Assembly: GCA_015680685.1 (NCBI GenBank)
Contig: MNCI01018063.1
Location: forward strand, 2,724 to 66,723
Source of the DNA: Gnetum montanum
Lineage: Eukaryota; Streptophyta; Gnetopsida; Gnetales; Gnetaceae
Length of the DNA: 64,000 bases
Direction of reading: 5' to 3'
Every line of letters begins with the position of its first letter. Position 1 is the stretch's first letter. This document shows, piece after piece, positions 9,803-22,250 of the stretch. A model generated the notes under the pieces. It did no database searches. It saw only the letters and a list, made by a program, of their open reading frames with translations, and was not told the origin of the DNA. The position numbers and the translations under genes are program-made.

Positions 9803-12480
9803 ATGTCTTCTTCTCATAGGAGTACTTCTCCAACCAAGTCTAATAGAATTCATCAGTTAGTGCCTCAACAATATCAAATGGTATATGCTCATCCTGATGA
9901 GTATATACCCAATTTCACCTTCATCCTACATCAGGATGAACAACTATTGTTACTTGATCGATCTATTCCTGCAATGATTTACCAAGCCCTTATCCATATA
10001 GGTCTTCAAGAACATCATGCTGAGTATGTTGTGTAAGATAGTGATGCCAAGGATTATCATCCCACTAAAGCACAACATCTCTAAGATCACTAGTTAAAGC
10101 AACATCATGAATTCATGAAGGAAAAAGGATTTAATGACTCCTCATTCATATTGTACCAAAATAATGTTGGGGAACCCTTCTCTGGGGGTTTTCCATTCAA
10201 TGAAATTCCTCTATTTGACTTTGGTGATGAAGGTCCAAACCAAAACTTGCAGTCCACAATTCACAATCCTAGTTCTAGTAAGAATGGATCCAATGACAAG
10301 GAAGGATCCAAAGAAGCAAGTCAAGACAAGGATGTGAAGAAGAAACAAGATCATGATCGTGGTTAATATTGCTGAAGAGGTGGTAGCAGGCACCATGATG
10401 GTGCTGGTCCTCCTTCCTCTTCACCTTCATCATCATCTTCTTTTGGCTATGATCACAATTGCAGGAGGTTAGATTGTGATGGAGGTGATCAAAATGACCG
10501 ATGGGACCGAAATGACCGAAATGACAAAAATGACTAAAACGTTCAAAATGATCATCAAGAAAGATAAGAACAAAGGAATGGACATTCAAGAGAGGCACAT
10601 CACCATGAATGATGAGGTAGTAGAGGGCATTGTAGGCACCATGATCAAGGCCTCAATGAGCCTTTGTTTTCTACTTGAAGTATGCTTAATATTGTAGAGG
10701 TGGTATGAATTTCAACAACGCTTGTGAAGGATAGTTAGATCAGAAGGCTAGACATGAACAATATTCCTCAATTCAAAGGGGGATATAACGTTGATACGCA
10801 AAACCATATTCAAGCTTTTCAAGATACATGTACCTTGTAGAATATAGAAAATGAGTGACAAAAACTTAAGTTGTTCCCAAGGATACTCATCAAAGAAGGA
10901 GAGAACTAGTACTTGTCCTTAGAGCCAAAATCTATCAAATAATGGAGAACCATGATTGAAGTATTTAATGATAAATATCAAACATACTCCAAAGTGTCCA
11001 ACTTGAGAAGGCAAATCCAAGGATGGAAACAAGGAACACATGAACCCTTGGATGCTGCCATCGACCAATAACATGCTTTAATGTACAAATGTCCTAGCCA
11101 TGGTTATTCTCAGTTGAATCAAATTCACCATATTATAGATGAGCTTCAATTAGAAATGAGGAGAAACCTTGGTGTCTATGCTTAGGGGTGACTATAAGAA
11201 TTAAGTGCCCATCAAATACAAAGATTAATCAAGCAGGTAGCTAAAGAGGAGGGTGAATTGTGAAAAAGAAAAAGTGCAGAGGAGTATAACAACAATCCTT
11301 CCATTCACAAGAGGGAGATTCAATTCTATGAAAGTGAGGAAAAATCTACATCTAAAAAGGTGGTAAATAGGAAAACCTTGCCACTCCAAAAATTTCAATC
11401 TAAAATTACAACTAGGGTTGATTAGCTATGGGACTCCATGGATAGTAAATTTCAAGTTGTCCTAAAAATTGCTGAAGAGTCCAAAGAATAGGGTAGTGAT
11501 CATGAGTGCAAGAGGCATAAGAAATTTGAACAAGCTTATCACAAAGGTAATGGCAAGATTGCTGCAATAGAATAAGTTGCAGAAAGTGAATCAGATGATG
11601 TTGGTGGATGTGACATTTGTCAATATGAACATCCTAAGGGATGTTACCCCATTATGTCTCACTTAAATAATTATGGGATGTATGCTTTAAATCCATGACT
11701 AACGCAAAGGCAAAAATCCAAAAGATTACCTTATCCTCAAGGTAATTTCAAGAAATTCCACCAACAATAGCAATATTATCTAGGTGGAGCTCCCCTACAA
11801 CCATATGAGTAGTATCAATAGTGGCATCAACCACAATTATGGGCACTAGCACCACCAAGGTAGTAATAACCTTATCATCATCCTGATCCATATGTTTACT
11901 ACATTCAGCAACCCCTATCTCCATGTGACTCCTCTAGTCATGTCTCTACTTTCCAACCTCACTACCATCCTTTTGATTATTATCGAACTCATTCTCCACA
12001 TGAAATAAGGGAAGCCATCTCTTATCCTTATCCTCCTCTTGTCCCTACACATGTTCCTCCTCCACCAGCATAGCTACACCTACTCCACCTATGTAGGATG
12101 GACTACCAACTCAACCGTAACAATGCAATGCTACTAGGATTATTAACCTACAACTGGTTAGTCAACCAAGTGGTTCAGGTACTCAATCAAATAAAATATC
12201 TTTCTTTTGATTACATAGTCTGCCTAAGCCCTCACATAAACTCATGGTTGACAATCCTACCCCTGCATTCAAGTACTTGTCAAAGAAAAGACCTTTCTTT
12301 CGATCACATAGTTTGCCCAAGCCCTCGCATACACCCATAGTTGAGTCCTCTATAAACCAAAATCTTCCTAGGATCCATACCATCATGTGTACTCATACTA
12401 TATATAATTGGATTTGTGCTAGAAAACTTCGTAGGATATTAGTTGATCCTAGAAATCCTCTCATTTATCTGTAGATTACT
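9803..12480 (+). pseudogene. E2 gag pseudogene
   Basis: The ATG at 9803 begins MSSSHRS, and HPDEYIPNFTF follows near 9895. An Asp/Asn/His-rich low-complexity part includes repeats of aatgac/aatgaccg around 10490-10550. The capsid-like region is 10740-11270 (NNIPQFKGGYN, LKLFPR, YQTYSKVSNLR, GTHEPLDAA). The zinc knuckle near 11606-11645 reads C-x2-C-x3-H-x3-C, spaced differently from the usual C-x2-C-x4-H-x4-C. A Gln/Pro/Tyr-rich linker follows. There are numerous stops, mostly TAG or TGA in place of Trp, Gln or Arg. Confidence 0.8.
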
Positions 12481-13263
12481 AGGAATTAACCATGTATGGA
12501 TTTTCTTAACTTGGGTTCTGGTGTCAATTTGATTTCTCATGAGATGTATACTACATGGACCCTACCTCCTCTTAAGAAGAGCAACATAAGATTAAAATTG
12601 GTAGACCTGTCCATCACTTTTCCCTTGGGACTTGTAGAAGACATTGCAATCACTGTCTATGGATGGTCTTATCCTACTGACTTCCTAGTACTCAAAGTGA
12701 AGAACTGTAAAGGGGATTTCCCAATCATCATGGAAAGGAAAATCCTAAACACTGTTGATGCTAGAATGGGTATTAGTGATCTTTCCCTAGAAATATCTAA
12801 AGAAAATGCATTCAAAAAGATTAAGAAGAAAAGAGTTCCATGCATCATGTAGAACGATACTGGGTGTAATTGTGTGTAGAAACTCTAGGCCATAAAGCAA
12901 GCATCTATCTCTACATGCAAGTAGTGTGCACCAGAAGTAGAAATCCAAAGGTGTCTATACACATTAGCCACAAAATAGGAGGGTATCCAGTGGTTGATTG
13001 CTAATTCTAAAAGTATCACACTTTGCATGGAACCAACTAAGATTCTAACATACACATATGTTGTAGGCATGGATGAACTAGAGCAAGTTCATCACCAATT
13101 CTCTGATGATACAAATGATGATATTCACTGGGGAGAGTTGGAAATTCTTGAAAATTTTAAGCAAGAGCCCCTTGAATTGAAAACACTATTAATTAGAATG
13201 GAATATGTGTTTTTGAAAAATGGAAAGTTGATCATAATCAATGTAAATCTTTCCCCAGAGTAG
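12481..13263 (+). pseudogene. E2 aspartic protease and linker pseudogene
   Basis: Aligns with the E1 protease (shared GSGVNLI/GSRVNLI, EMY.TW, PPLKKSN, FPLGLV, YGWSYP.DFLV). The catalytic D-S-G has become N-L-G, with the Asp codon replaced by AAC at 12508-12510, so the enzyme would be dead. The downstream linker to RT includes the DDIHWGELEILENFKQ stretch, the point where E1 was truncated. Confidence 0.8.
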
Positions 13264-14534
13264 AAAAAGATGTTGTTGAAGGTAGTTGAAAAATGGTCAG
13301 TAGCTTTTGCTTCGTCATATCTTAAACTCATAGGGATTGATCCTAGGATATGCTAGCATTGCATCTACATTAATCCAACCATGAAGCCAAAAAGACAACC
13401 ACAAAGGTGATTGAACCCCAAACTAAAGCAGATCATCAAAGAGGAAATCAAGCAACTCCTTAATGCAAGGTTCATTTATCCCATTATGGTTAGTGAGTTG
13501 GTTAGTCTACTCATAATTGTGCCAAAGAAAGGTGGTAAGTGGTAGGTCTATATTTATTTTCAATTCCTAAATATGGCAACATTGAAGGATCATTTTTCAT
13601 TACCATTTGTTGATCAACTGCTAGACACAATATCTGGGCATTACTACTACAGTTTTCTAAATGGTTATGATGGCTATAACCAAATTCAAATTACACCAAA
13701 GGACCAAGCCAAGACAACATTCATGAGTCCTTGGAGAAATTTTGCATATTTCAAGATGTCATTTGGTCTATGCAATGCTCCTACTACATTCCAACACCTA
13801 GTTTTGAGCATTTTTTAATAGTACATAGATAATAGTGTGAAATTCTTCATGGATAACTTCTCCACTTATGGAGCTACATTTGAGTAAGCCCTAGATTGCC
13901 TTGAGTAAGTGCTTAAATGATGTGTTGAAACCAACTTGCAACTTAATTGGTAAAACGTTTATCTAATGGTCTAGGAGGGCATTGTATTGGGGCACAGAAT
14001 ATAACAAGAAAGAATTGAGATAGACCCTAAGAAAATAAGGGTCATCCAAGGAATAACCTATTAACCAAAAACTATCAAAGATGTTTGGTCATTCCTTCGA
14101 AATACTAGTTACTACTAATGATTCATAGAGAATTTCTCTAAGATCACAAAACTATTGGTGGAGCTAATATAGAAAGATGCTCCCTTTATCTAGATGGTAG
14201 AATGTGAAAAGGCATTCCAACAGCTGAAAGAGAAACTTATAGAAACTCCAATTCTACAAGCACCTGACTAGTTCAAATCATTTCATATCATGATAGATGC
14301 ATCAAATTATGCTTTGTAAGTCATGGTTACATAATTAGATGACAAGAAACATCCATATTACATCCATTGTGCTAGCCAAATTATTGTGGATGCACAACTA
14401 AACTATACCACTACAAAGAAAAATTTTATGACAATGGTGTTTGCTCTAGAAAATTTTAGGCATTATGTGCTTGGATACTAAGTGTTTATGCACATAGATT
14501 ATATTGCCATTCACTTCCTAATGAACAAGCCAAC
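13264..14534 (+). pseudogene. E2 reverse transcriptase-RNase H pseudogene, cut by E3
   Basis: Ty3/gypsy RT: the IKEEIKQLLNARFIYPI region near 13430, the LPFVDQLLDTISGHYYYSFLNGYDGYNQI block near 13605, and SFGLCNAPTTFQ near 13760. The catalytic F-M-D-D box is F-M-D-N (Asn codon 13855-13857). The RNase H block holds FHIMIDASNYAL near 14285 and HYVLGY near 14462. The frame is interrupted at MNKPTN by E3 (CCAAC duplication at 14530-14534) and resumes at 27709 with PTVSPHVIQWLVILQEFEL. Confidence 0.85.
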
Positions 14535-15450
14535 TAATGAGTGGTGAGGTACCCCTATGCCCAACCATACAAATCACAAAGCATTCATGTGCGATTCGGT
14601 CAAATTCCATGGACTTCATCATTTCCAATGCACTAGACCTTTAGGAAGTGAATTTAGCCTTAAGGTCAATTGTTGTATTCCTAATTACACTTGCGACATT
14701 TCTTGGTATGGTTAAGTGTAACTGAGGCATTTGATTTTTATCATTTTTTTATGTTTTATAGATCAGTGCTCAAATATGGATAAAAGTAATTTGATTAACT
14801 AATCTAAATTAACTAATTTACTAACATTTAACTAACTATTACCACTTTCTGTACACATCCTAAACCCACATATCTACTACTAGGTGACTAAGTGTTATGC
14901 TATTGGGCATACCAAGCAATAACGCTGCTGGGATTACCAAGTGAATAAGTGTTACACTCGAAGTGGTCATACTTATGTATTTAATTTATCTAGCTTAATA
15001 ACCTCATTAACTCAATTGCTAGAAAATATTTGCAAAATAATTGAAAATAATTAACAAATAATTAAAAACTTTGACTGCATAAATAAAATAGCTAATCTAT
15101 CCAAAGTGTTGCAAGGTTTATTAGAAAGCTTGTCTTTATTGCCACACACACTTTCATGCTCAAGTACAACAATGCTCGAATAAAGATACATACACTCCAG
15201 GATTCCTATTGCAGGCACTCAGGGGAAAAAATTCTAACTTTTGAATGGAAAAAATGTAAGATCTTCACCACTACTGAAATCTCGATTACCATAAATGCAG
15301 CTAGTAAATGCATATTTATAAGTGATAAATAGACACTGCATTGATAGGGCCTCATCAATGCAGCGCAAGATTCATCAATGAAGCCTTGTCAACATGGTCA
15401 ATTGCATCAATGAGGCCTTGTTGATACAACCAACCAACAAAGACTCATCA
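14535..15450 (-). repeat. E3 3' LTR (left)
   Basis: Reads TAATGAG...CTCATCA on the plus strand, about 916 bp. TATTTATA at 15313-15320 is TATAAATA on the element strand. The U3 array of gatgaggcct/caatgaggcc palindromes spans about 15331-15431. The reverse-complement polypurine tract tacccccacgac follows at 15451-15462. Confidence 0.9.
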
Positions 15451-15459
15451 TACCCCCAC

Positions 15460-18400
15460 GACTAAATGAAAACTCATCCTTAAGTTCTTTTACAAATTTG
15501 GGAAGGTATGGGATTGTTGATTAACTTTTCTTCAACAAAACAACTAACTAACTTTGACAAAAAATGGAGTGCTAGAGTGTACGAATCAACATATTACAAA
15601 AATTATGGTGTTTAGAACACAAAATTGTACATCATGACACAACTCTTCAAAGACTGGATAATGAATTCCTTGATGATGTGAAGCTTGTTGGAGAAGATCA
15701 AACGGTCCTAGGAAGTGGTGGTTCCTAAGGCTCTGAGGGACCCTCACTGATTTCTTGCACTAACAGTGGTTGAGGCAACTGTGATTGTCTTGTTACTATT
15801 GCAATTTTAGGTAGGAGGTGGAAAGCATCCAATAGTGCTTTCATTTTCTCCTCCTTACTCATAGGATCATGCACCATTCACATAGCTTTCCCAATGTGGG
15901 TTGAAATGGGCACATCCCAAGGACACAAGATCACTACAAAAAACTCCTTAATATTGACGAACTAGGTAGTAAACTATTTACGATCAATGTTAAACACTAA
16001 CTGTATTCTTCAACTCTTGGTAGTCACTCATTCGTCTAGCTAGGTCCTCAATGATGGATCATTGATCTATGAATTGCCCTTTGAGAACTCCAAGTTCAAC
16101 ATTAGTAGTCTCAAGCTTTTGCTTAGTGTCCTTATGGCATTTGAACTCAACCTTGTATAGTAGATATGAGCTAGCCACTTGTTTTTCCAATTTCAACTAT
16201 AGCCATTTAGCTGTCAGCATGGCCAGGTTTGCATAATAGACATTAGCCAACTCCATATACTCTATCATTTCTTTGATCTACAACTCCTTCAAGTGGATCT
16301 CTACTTTGTTGTAGTGTCAATCCCATTAAGGATGGGCTATCACATCTCTCTTCCTTGCTAAATTTGTTGGAGGGCTTCATTCACTTTTGTCTTTGTCATC
16401 TGGATTTATTTTTCATTAATTTCCTTTTACAAACCAGCTTGGTCCTTGTAGTGATCTTTCACTCTCTCAAATTTAAGAGCTTCATTCTTCTAGGAAACAA
16501 TCTCGATGGCAATCTTTTATCGCAAGATGTGTACCTTCTCCATTGATAGATTGTAGTTCTTTGCAACCAATTTTCTCAATTCAGTATTTACCCTAGCAAG
16601 CTACTCCTACTATTAATGAATGAACTCTTTCATTTGATCTCTTTGAGCATCAAAATTTTGTAGGTGATGATTTTGCATGATCAATGCTTCATTCTCTTGA
16701 TGCATCTAATTCAAGGCCTTTTTGATTGAGTGCATTTCAACTTTTGCCACAAACTATTTGAAGATGGATGTTACTACTTCCTCATCTACCTTTTGAAGTC
16801 AATATTGAAGCTATTTGATAGCTTCATCTCTTGTTATTGCTAGGCTAAGGATTACTTGTCCTGCAAGTTCAGCATGAAGTTCAGTAACCTTCGCGGCCAA
16901 GCTTTGATTTTTCTCTTGAGTCGTTTCTAGTTGCCCCTCCAAAATGATCCATCTACCCCTTTCATTCAGTAGCTTCAACTAGGTTGTGGTGATGTTCTTT
17001 CAAGAGGTCAAAGATGGCCAGATTCAGTTTCCCAATTCCTACTAATCATTCTAACAACTATTCATGCTGGGCTGTGTTCAATTTCTCGTTGACTATGCCT
17101 ACAAATGTCTACACATCTTGGAGTGTGGATACATCTAGTACAAATTTCACAGGTGCATTCAGTGCTTTAGCAACACGATCATCTACCACTTCTACCACTA
17201 TCTCCTACCCTTGGTGCTGCATCACTAAGACAATTTCCTCTTTACCTTCCTCCAACCTATCCAAGAAAGTAGTAGCTTTCCCAAAGATTTCTAGGAATAA
17301 ATAGTGTGTTGCTAGTGACATCGTCAACTCTTGAGCATTGGAATCCAACCTCAAAGGTAGCTGTGTTCTTTGGACAAAGAAAATGGGACCACCTCTCTCC
17401 ATCTAGCTAACTATTCAGGCCACCTCATTAAGGTGACTCATCATTGGCCGATACATAGATGGATCCACCCCACTCATTCCTGCTTATTACTCTTGTTCAC
17501 TCAATAGATATTCTTGGATTTGACACAAATGCTTAAGGATTGTGCAAGCCTCCAATATTGTCTCCTAAGTGGGTGGTGGCGGTAGCAGCTCCTCTTCTTG
17601 CATGGTTGTTGGCATCTTATCCTTCATGATTTTCTGCCATGAGGCCAAGGGAGCATGCTTGAGAGTATCATTAGAATAGTGAACAATGCCTACCTTTTTG
17701 CAAAGTTTTCTGATAAGGCATGGAAAGGTCAGGGTCTTACTTCCATGTTCATTCTTGTTGAAGTGTTTCTTAATCATCAAATAAATTAGTTGTAGAAAGT
17801 TAATGGGAATTTTTTTCCTTAGAGTAGTGCATGCTCGAGTGGAGAAAGTAATCACCTTGCTTTGCCTTACCATTGGATTGAGGTGATAGGCCGCAATCTT
17901 GAAATAAATCGGCTCCATCACTGTAAGTGCACCATACTCCTTACAGTCCACCTCATAGCATCACTGGATCCATTCTTTTTTTACCTCAGAATCACCTTTT
18001 GTTGATATCTTTGCCAACTATGTTCCACTATCTAGAAACCCTAGTGCCTATGTAGTAGTCTCTGCTAAGTAGGACACTTGAGTGTCCTTGATTTTTATAA
18101 CAGATCCTAGCCTTTGGCTATTCCAAAAGAGATAAGTCTCTTCCATGTACCATTCTCCACTGGACGTGATGACTAGCCACATGGGAGAGGCTTGCAATTA
18201 TGTCTTAACATCCTTTGGATCTTTTTCCAAAATGGTCCAAAGTTTATCTCTTGAAGAATTAATCTTTGGATTTCATGAGACTTGATGATGTCTAGGCAGG
18301 CTTAAGTCAAAGTGACCTCAAGCCTTGGCAAGGGTCTGGGCACTTCTCCTTGTTGGGATTGTTCAGTAGGCACATCTTCTTCTAGAATTTGTTGAACAAA

Positions 18401-18553
18401 TTCTACTTCAGGTGACTCACGAAGAGGTCTGGTTGCATGGGTCACCTCTTGTTGTTCTTAGCCTTGTTCTTGCTGACCCCTTCCAGCTCTAGGTCATTTC
18501 TCTCATGGTTGTGAGGGTTCCCCTTCCTATAGAAGCTTTTGTTTAGGTGCCAT
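15460..18553 (-). pseudogene. E3 ORF3: PF20167-like domain plus coiled coil
   Basis: The element-strand ATG is at 18553, directly after a splice-acceptor-like tatag, and begins MAPKQK. A Gln/Glu-rich stretch follows (18300-18500). At 17565-17951 comes a 128-codon open block containing YFKIAAYHLNPM, KIPINFLQLIYLMI and TLTFPCLIRKLCKKVGI. This order (hydrophobic strand, short basic segment, PIN/SIN-type motif, helical stretch, LCKKAGV-like end) resembles the putative plant transposon protein domain (PF20167) as I remember it, and similar ORFs lie in the env-like position of some Athila elements. Further left (15700-17000) the frame is rich in Glu, Lys, Gln and Leu heptads, suggesting a long coiled coil. 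Stops and frameshifts break it. Function unknown. Confidence 0.65.
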
Positions 18554-18852
18554 CTATAATCATAATAAGACCATGGATTAGCAATCATTGTGTAACCCTA
18601 AAATAATTAGGATACCTTAACTCTTGGTGGTAGTTATACTTGGCTAAGTTGTAATTATGGCTAATTTAATTAACTCGATTGTTAATTAATTTTTTTATGT
18701 ATTACCATTGATAAATTATTTCAAAGGTTGTTGGAAGGGTTAACTATTAAAAGAGTTGATATTTTTATGTTAAGGTTACTAACCCTTGGGGGGATTAGAA
18801 AAAATTTCAATGGAAACATTAAGGTTTACGATCCCCACGATAAAGATCTTAC
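18554..18852 (-). other. Possible intron before E3 ORF3
   Basis: On the element strand a donor-like GGAG|GTAAGATC begins at 18852, and an acceptor-like TTATGATTATAG ends at 18554, immediately before the ORF3 ATG. The intervening 299 bases are AT-rich. Position and signals fit a 5' leader intron. No transcript evidence is available. Confidence 0.45.
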
Positions 18853-18998
18853 CTCCAATAAGTGCAGGATTGAAAAAAAGAGTGATTTGAAAAAATGGTT
18901 TAAAGGTTATGGGCTTTGGAAGGTTTTAGGGTCTGAAAAATTACAAAAATTCCCCATGTGTTATGAGTAAAATAGAAAAAAATTCCAAAGTTTCCAGT

Positions 18999-19160
18999 GA
19001 TATATATAGTATTTCTACATTGCATCGACGAGGCCTTGTCAATGAGGTCTCGTCAACATGGTCGACTATGTCAATGGGGCCTTGTTGACATGATCAGCTA
19101 TGTTGATGAGGCCTTGTCAACATAGCTATTGACCACTATTGACTTATGTTGACTTTGGTC
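18999..19160 (-). promoter_or_regulatory. Internal copy of the E3 LTR promoter array upstream of ORF3
   Basis: The plus strand 19011-19130 reads ctacattgcatcgacgaggc and then repeated caatgaggtc, caacatggtc and gatgaggcct units. The same unit family and the same ctacattg lead-in occur in the U3 of the E3 LTRs (27585-27690; a diverged version at 15325-15431). A TATATATA box lies at 18999-19008, between the array and ORF3, the same order as TATA and array in the LTR. It points towards ORF3. This looks like a second promoter, but could be a relic of an older LTR. Confidence 0.55.
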
Positions 19161-19948
19161 AAACTTTCAAAATACAAGGAATTTTTCGATGAAATTGGGG
19201 TCAGATGAAAGCTTAGAAGACCAAGAATAGTATGAAATCATGAAAAGAGGGTGTTGAAATTCATTAATTTGAAAAAATGGAGAAATGTTTATTTAAATGT
19301 ATGAATGCAATGAAAGATTAAGGAGTACTAAGTGGTTTACACAATGGAAAATACGAAATATAGGATTGTAATGATGTCAAGGGTAAGGAACCTTAAATAA
19401 TCAAGCCAAAAGCTATGCAAGTGGATCCTCCCCATAGTAGGTTCATGCCCTTTTTGCCCTTGCATAGCCTCAACTAAGGGGTCCATGGACCCCATAGTCA
19501 ATTTAATGATCATGACAAGTTAAGGACAAACCTGAAAGAATTCACTTAAGAATCCCAACACATTAGACTAAGACATAGATCATAACATAGAATCCAACTA
19601 TGAGGTAAATTATTGCAGCATGGATGGATGACAGAGAAATTGGAATAGAGCTCCAAATTGAGGTTATAAAAACTCCCTTATGGAATTTGCGGTTAAAATG
19701 AACTGAGAAGTTCCATCCTCAATCTAGACCAAAACCATCCACTTTTAGTGACTTCACATCACCACTCTAAGACTGATCCATCCACTCGAGACACAAGAGT
19801 GCTTCCACAAAATAACCACCATTCCACAAGGAGAAGAAAGGAGAAGTAGGAAGTAAGAGAGAGGGCCTTAGTTAGAGGGGACTGCTAAGCATAGGTGCAT
19901 TTCATTCAAGTCCCACAACTAATGCTTGTAGCCCTTTTGTTTGTCCAA
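19161..19948 (-). other. E3 conserved 3' noncoding segment
   Basis: No gene. On the element strand it matches the E1 and E2 3' noncoding regions: the acaagcattagttgtggga box (near 19920), the ctaactaaggccctctctct tract (near 19870) and the gtggaatggtggtt...agcactcttgtgtct block (near 19790-19840). This shows that ORF3 and its promoter were added to the left of the ancestral 3' region, not inside it. Confidence 0.6.
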
Positions 19949-20083
19949 GGGGTGTGCTTTGAATTTTCATAGTTTTTTTTTTTGAATGATGGAAACCACA
20001 CCATGTAATAACTTATTCATGTTGAAGGGGTGTGCTTTGAATTCCCATCATTTTTTTTTTGAATGATGGGAACCACACCATGC
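19949..20083 (-). other. Conserved 3' hairpin, E3 (two copies)
   Basis: The copy at 20027-20083 has perfect 10-bp arms, TTCCCATCAT and ATGATGGGAA (plus-strand 20042-20051 and 20063-20072), around an 11-nt A/T-rich loop. The copy at 19949-20004 is partly decayed. Both are flanked by GGTGTGG and CAAAGCACACCCC on the element strand. Confidence 0.7.
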
Positions 20084-20699
20084 AACAACATTATTTGTCT
20101 TCCCATCATTGGGTGATATGGAACGATAAGAAGTCTACAAAAAATACTCAAGCACTCAAGCAAGAAGAAGAGTACAAAGAGTATTAAGTCCCCTTAAAGT
20201 CACACCATTTACAAACCTTTGGATCCTTCCTATTTTTGGAACTACCCAGGTCACCGATCAATTAAAAGTTTCTTTTAATGGAAGGGACTTCAAATTCCTA
20301 GAATAAGGAAAACCATAGAGTTCATTTGGATGGGTGAATGATGTGAACTCACTACATGTTCTATGAAAAATAAACCATGTCAAAGTCATCAGACATCAGA
20401 ATTCAAGAATAGAAACCAGACATTGACAATCACACATTAAGCACAAACCATCATTAATAAACAACAACAACAGCATTATGTCCTATGAAAATAAGGTAGA
20501 TTTATTAGCAAAATGAGAAAATACGACTTAAGAAAAAGGAAAAAAAATAAAGTAAAATATATAAGTGTAAAATAATCAAGAAAGTTAAAAGGTACTAAAA
20601 ATGGTATAAAATTAGAAAAATTCAAAAATCAAAAATTTGTAAAATCAAAAATGTGAAAAATAGAAAGGTAGAAAAACTAGAAGGCCATGAAAATGATCA

Positions 20700-22250
20700 A
20701 CACAGATGGCCTTCTCCCCTACTACGGAGTTGGATGGAGGAGATCCAAAAAATACAATGTGGTTGTCCATCTATTGAGGTAGTATTTACACTGGCATGTC
20801 TTGGTTCTAGGAAAGGTTGAACTTGTTGGATATTAACCAACTATTTTTTATTTAGGCTATTAGGTTTGTAAATTGTCATGACCCTAGAGGGAAAGGTTTG
20901 ATCAATTATATAAGATCCCTCCCACAATGTTTGGAATTTTTTCTTTTGGGGTACATGTGTGGGGTTCCAGTAAAGAACCTTATCTCCTAATTAAAGTTAT
21001 ACTTTCCTAATTCTAAGGGCATGATGTTGCTTAATGAATTTCTTATTCACCTCATTCAAGGATAGGTCCATTAATCAATTTTTGTTTAGCATGTTCAGAT
21101 TAATCAATTTTTCCTTCTATGCTAAACTTAGGTCCAGGTTTAGATCACATGCCATTAAGAGTCTATAGAGCTCAAATTAAATTGGAAGCATTGGAAGTTT
21201 TCCATACACTAACTCATAGGGAGAATGTCCAATAGGAATTTTTCAAGTTAAACAATAAGCCCAAAGAGCATCATTAGGTTTTGTACTCTAGTCCTTCCTA
21301 TATTTGCTAATGGTTTGTGTTAGTATTTTTGTAATCTCTCGGTTGGTTACCTCTACTTGACCATTGGCTTGGGGTGGTAAGGTATTGTTAATTTATGTTC
21401 TACTCCTAAGTGTTACATTAATTTTCTAAATGCGACACCTGTGAAATAAGTTCCATTATCAAAAATTAGTGAACACAGCACCCCAAACCTATTCATGATA
21501 TTTTGTTACATAAATTTAGTAGCAGTGGATGATGTATAATCAGTAACAGGTGCTACTTCTACCCATTTTGTGCAATAGTCAGCTGCTACTATAATGTATG
21601 CTTTTCCATTAGATATGGGTGTGATGGGACCCATGAAGTCAACGCCCCATATGTCAAAAGGTTCCAGTAGTTGCATCCACTATTGAGGACCTTCCATGTA
21701 AGCGGTCATCCCCCATCATGTTGACAATGTTCATAAGACTTGATGAACTAGTGGACATCCCTAAAGATTGTGGGCCAATAGCATCTTGCCATCAATATTT
21801 TTTATGGCCATGTGTCTTTCTACATAATGGCCTCTACAAGGCCCTTCATGAGCATCCTAGAGAACACGTAGTTGATCTTCATTAGGGACATACCAATAGA
21901 TCAAGCCATTGACACACACCTTATAAATGTGTCCATTGATTTCTATGAAGTATTTGACTTGATGAAAAAAAATTTTCTTCTTCCTAAAATCCAAGTCTTA
22001 TGGCATCTCTTAAGTGAGAAGATATGTGAGGATGCCATTATACCATATTGCTTTTTCAAGTGTTTTTTCATTTATTGCTCCAGTAAAGAGGAGTTCATCT
22101 GGAAACTAATCATAGAGTGGGCTCTCCTCCTCTCTATTACCCCATCTTAAGTGAGAGAGGTGGTCAGCAACCACATTTTCGATCCCTTTTTGATCTATCA
22201 TAGTAAGATTGAATTCCTACAAGATCACAAGCCACCATATAATACGAGGG
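20700..22250 (-). pseudogene. E3 integrase pseudogene
   Basis: Runs from the RNase H/tether (FLMNK...SPRIIWWLVIL, DHLSHLRWGN near 22150-22260) into an HHCC-type zinc block with DAHEGPCRGHY near 21800-21850, then the catalytic core. All three catalytic residues can be read, though across a frameshift: Asp in WGVDFMGP (near 21630), Asp in IFDNGTYF (near 21460) and Glu in NGQVEVTNREI (near 21360). The C-terminal part (WKGPH-like, KPF) ends near 20740, followed by the GGGGAGA run conserved in E1 and E2. Stops prevent expression, but the active-site positions are better kept than in E2. Confidence 0.8.

Noticed and set aside
17014-17304. 96-codon open frame on the plus strand
   Set aside because: Antisense to E3 ORF3, with Ser/Thr-rich composition from shadow reading and no relation to known families.
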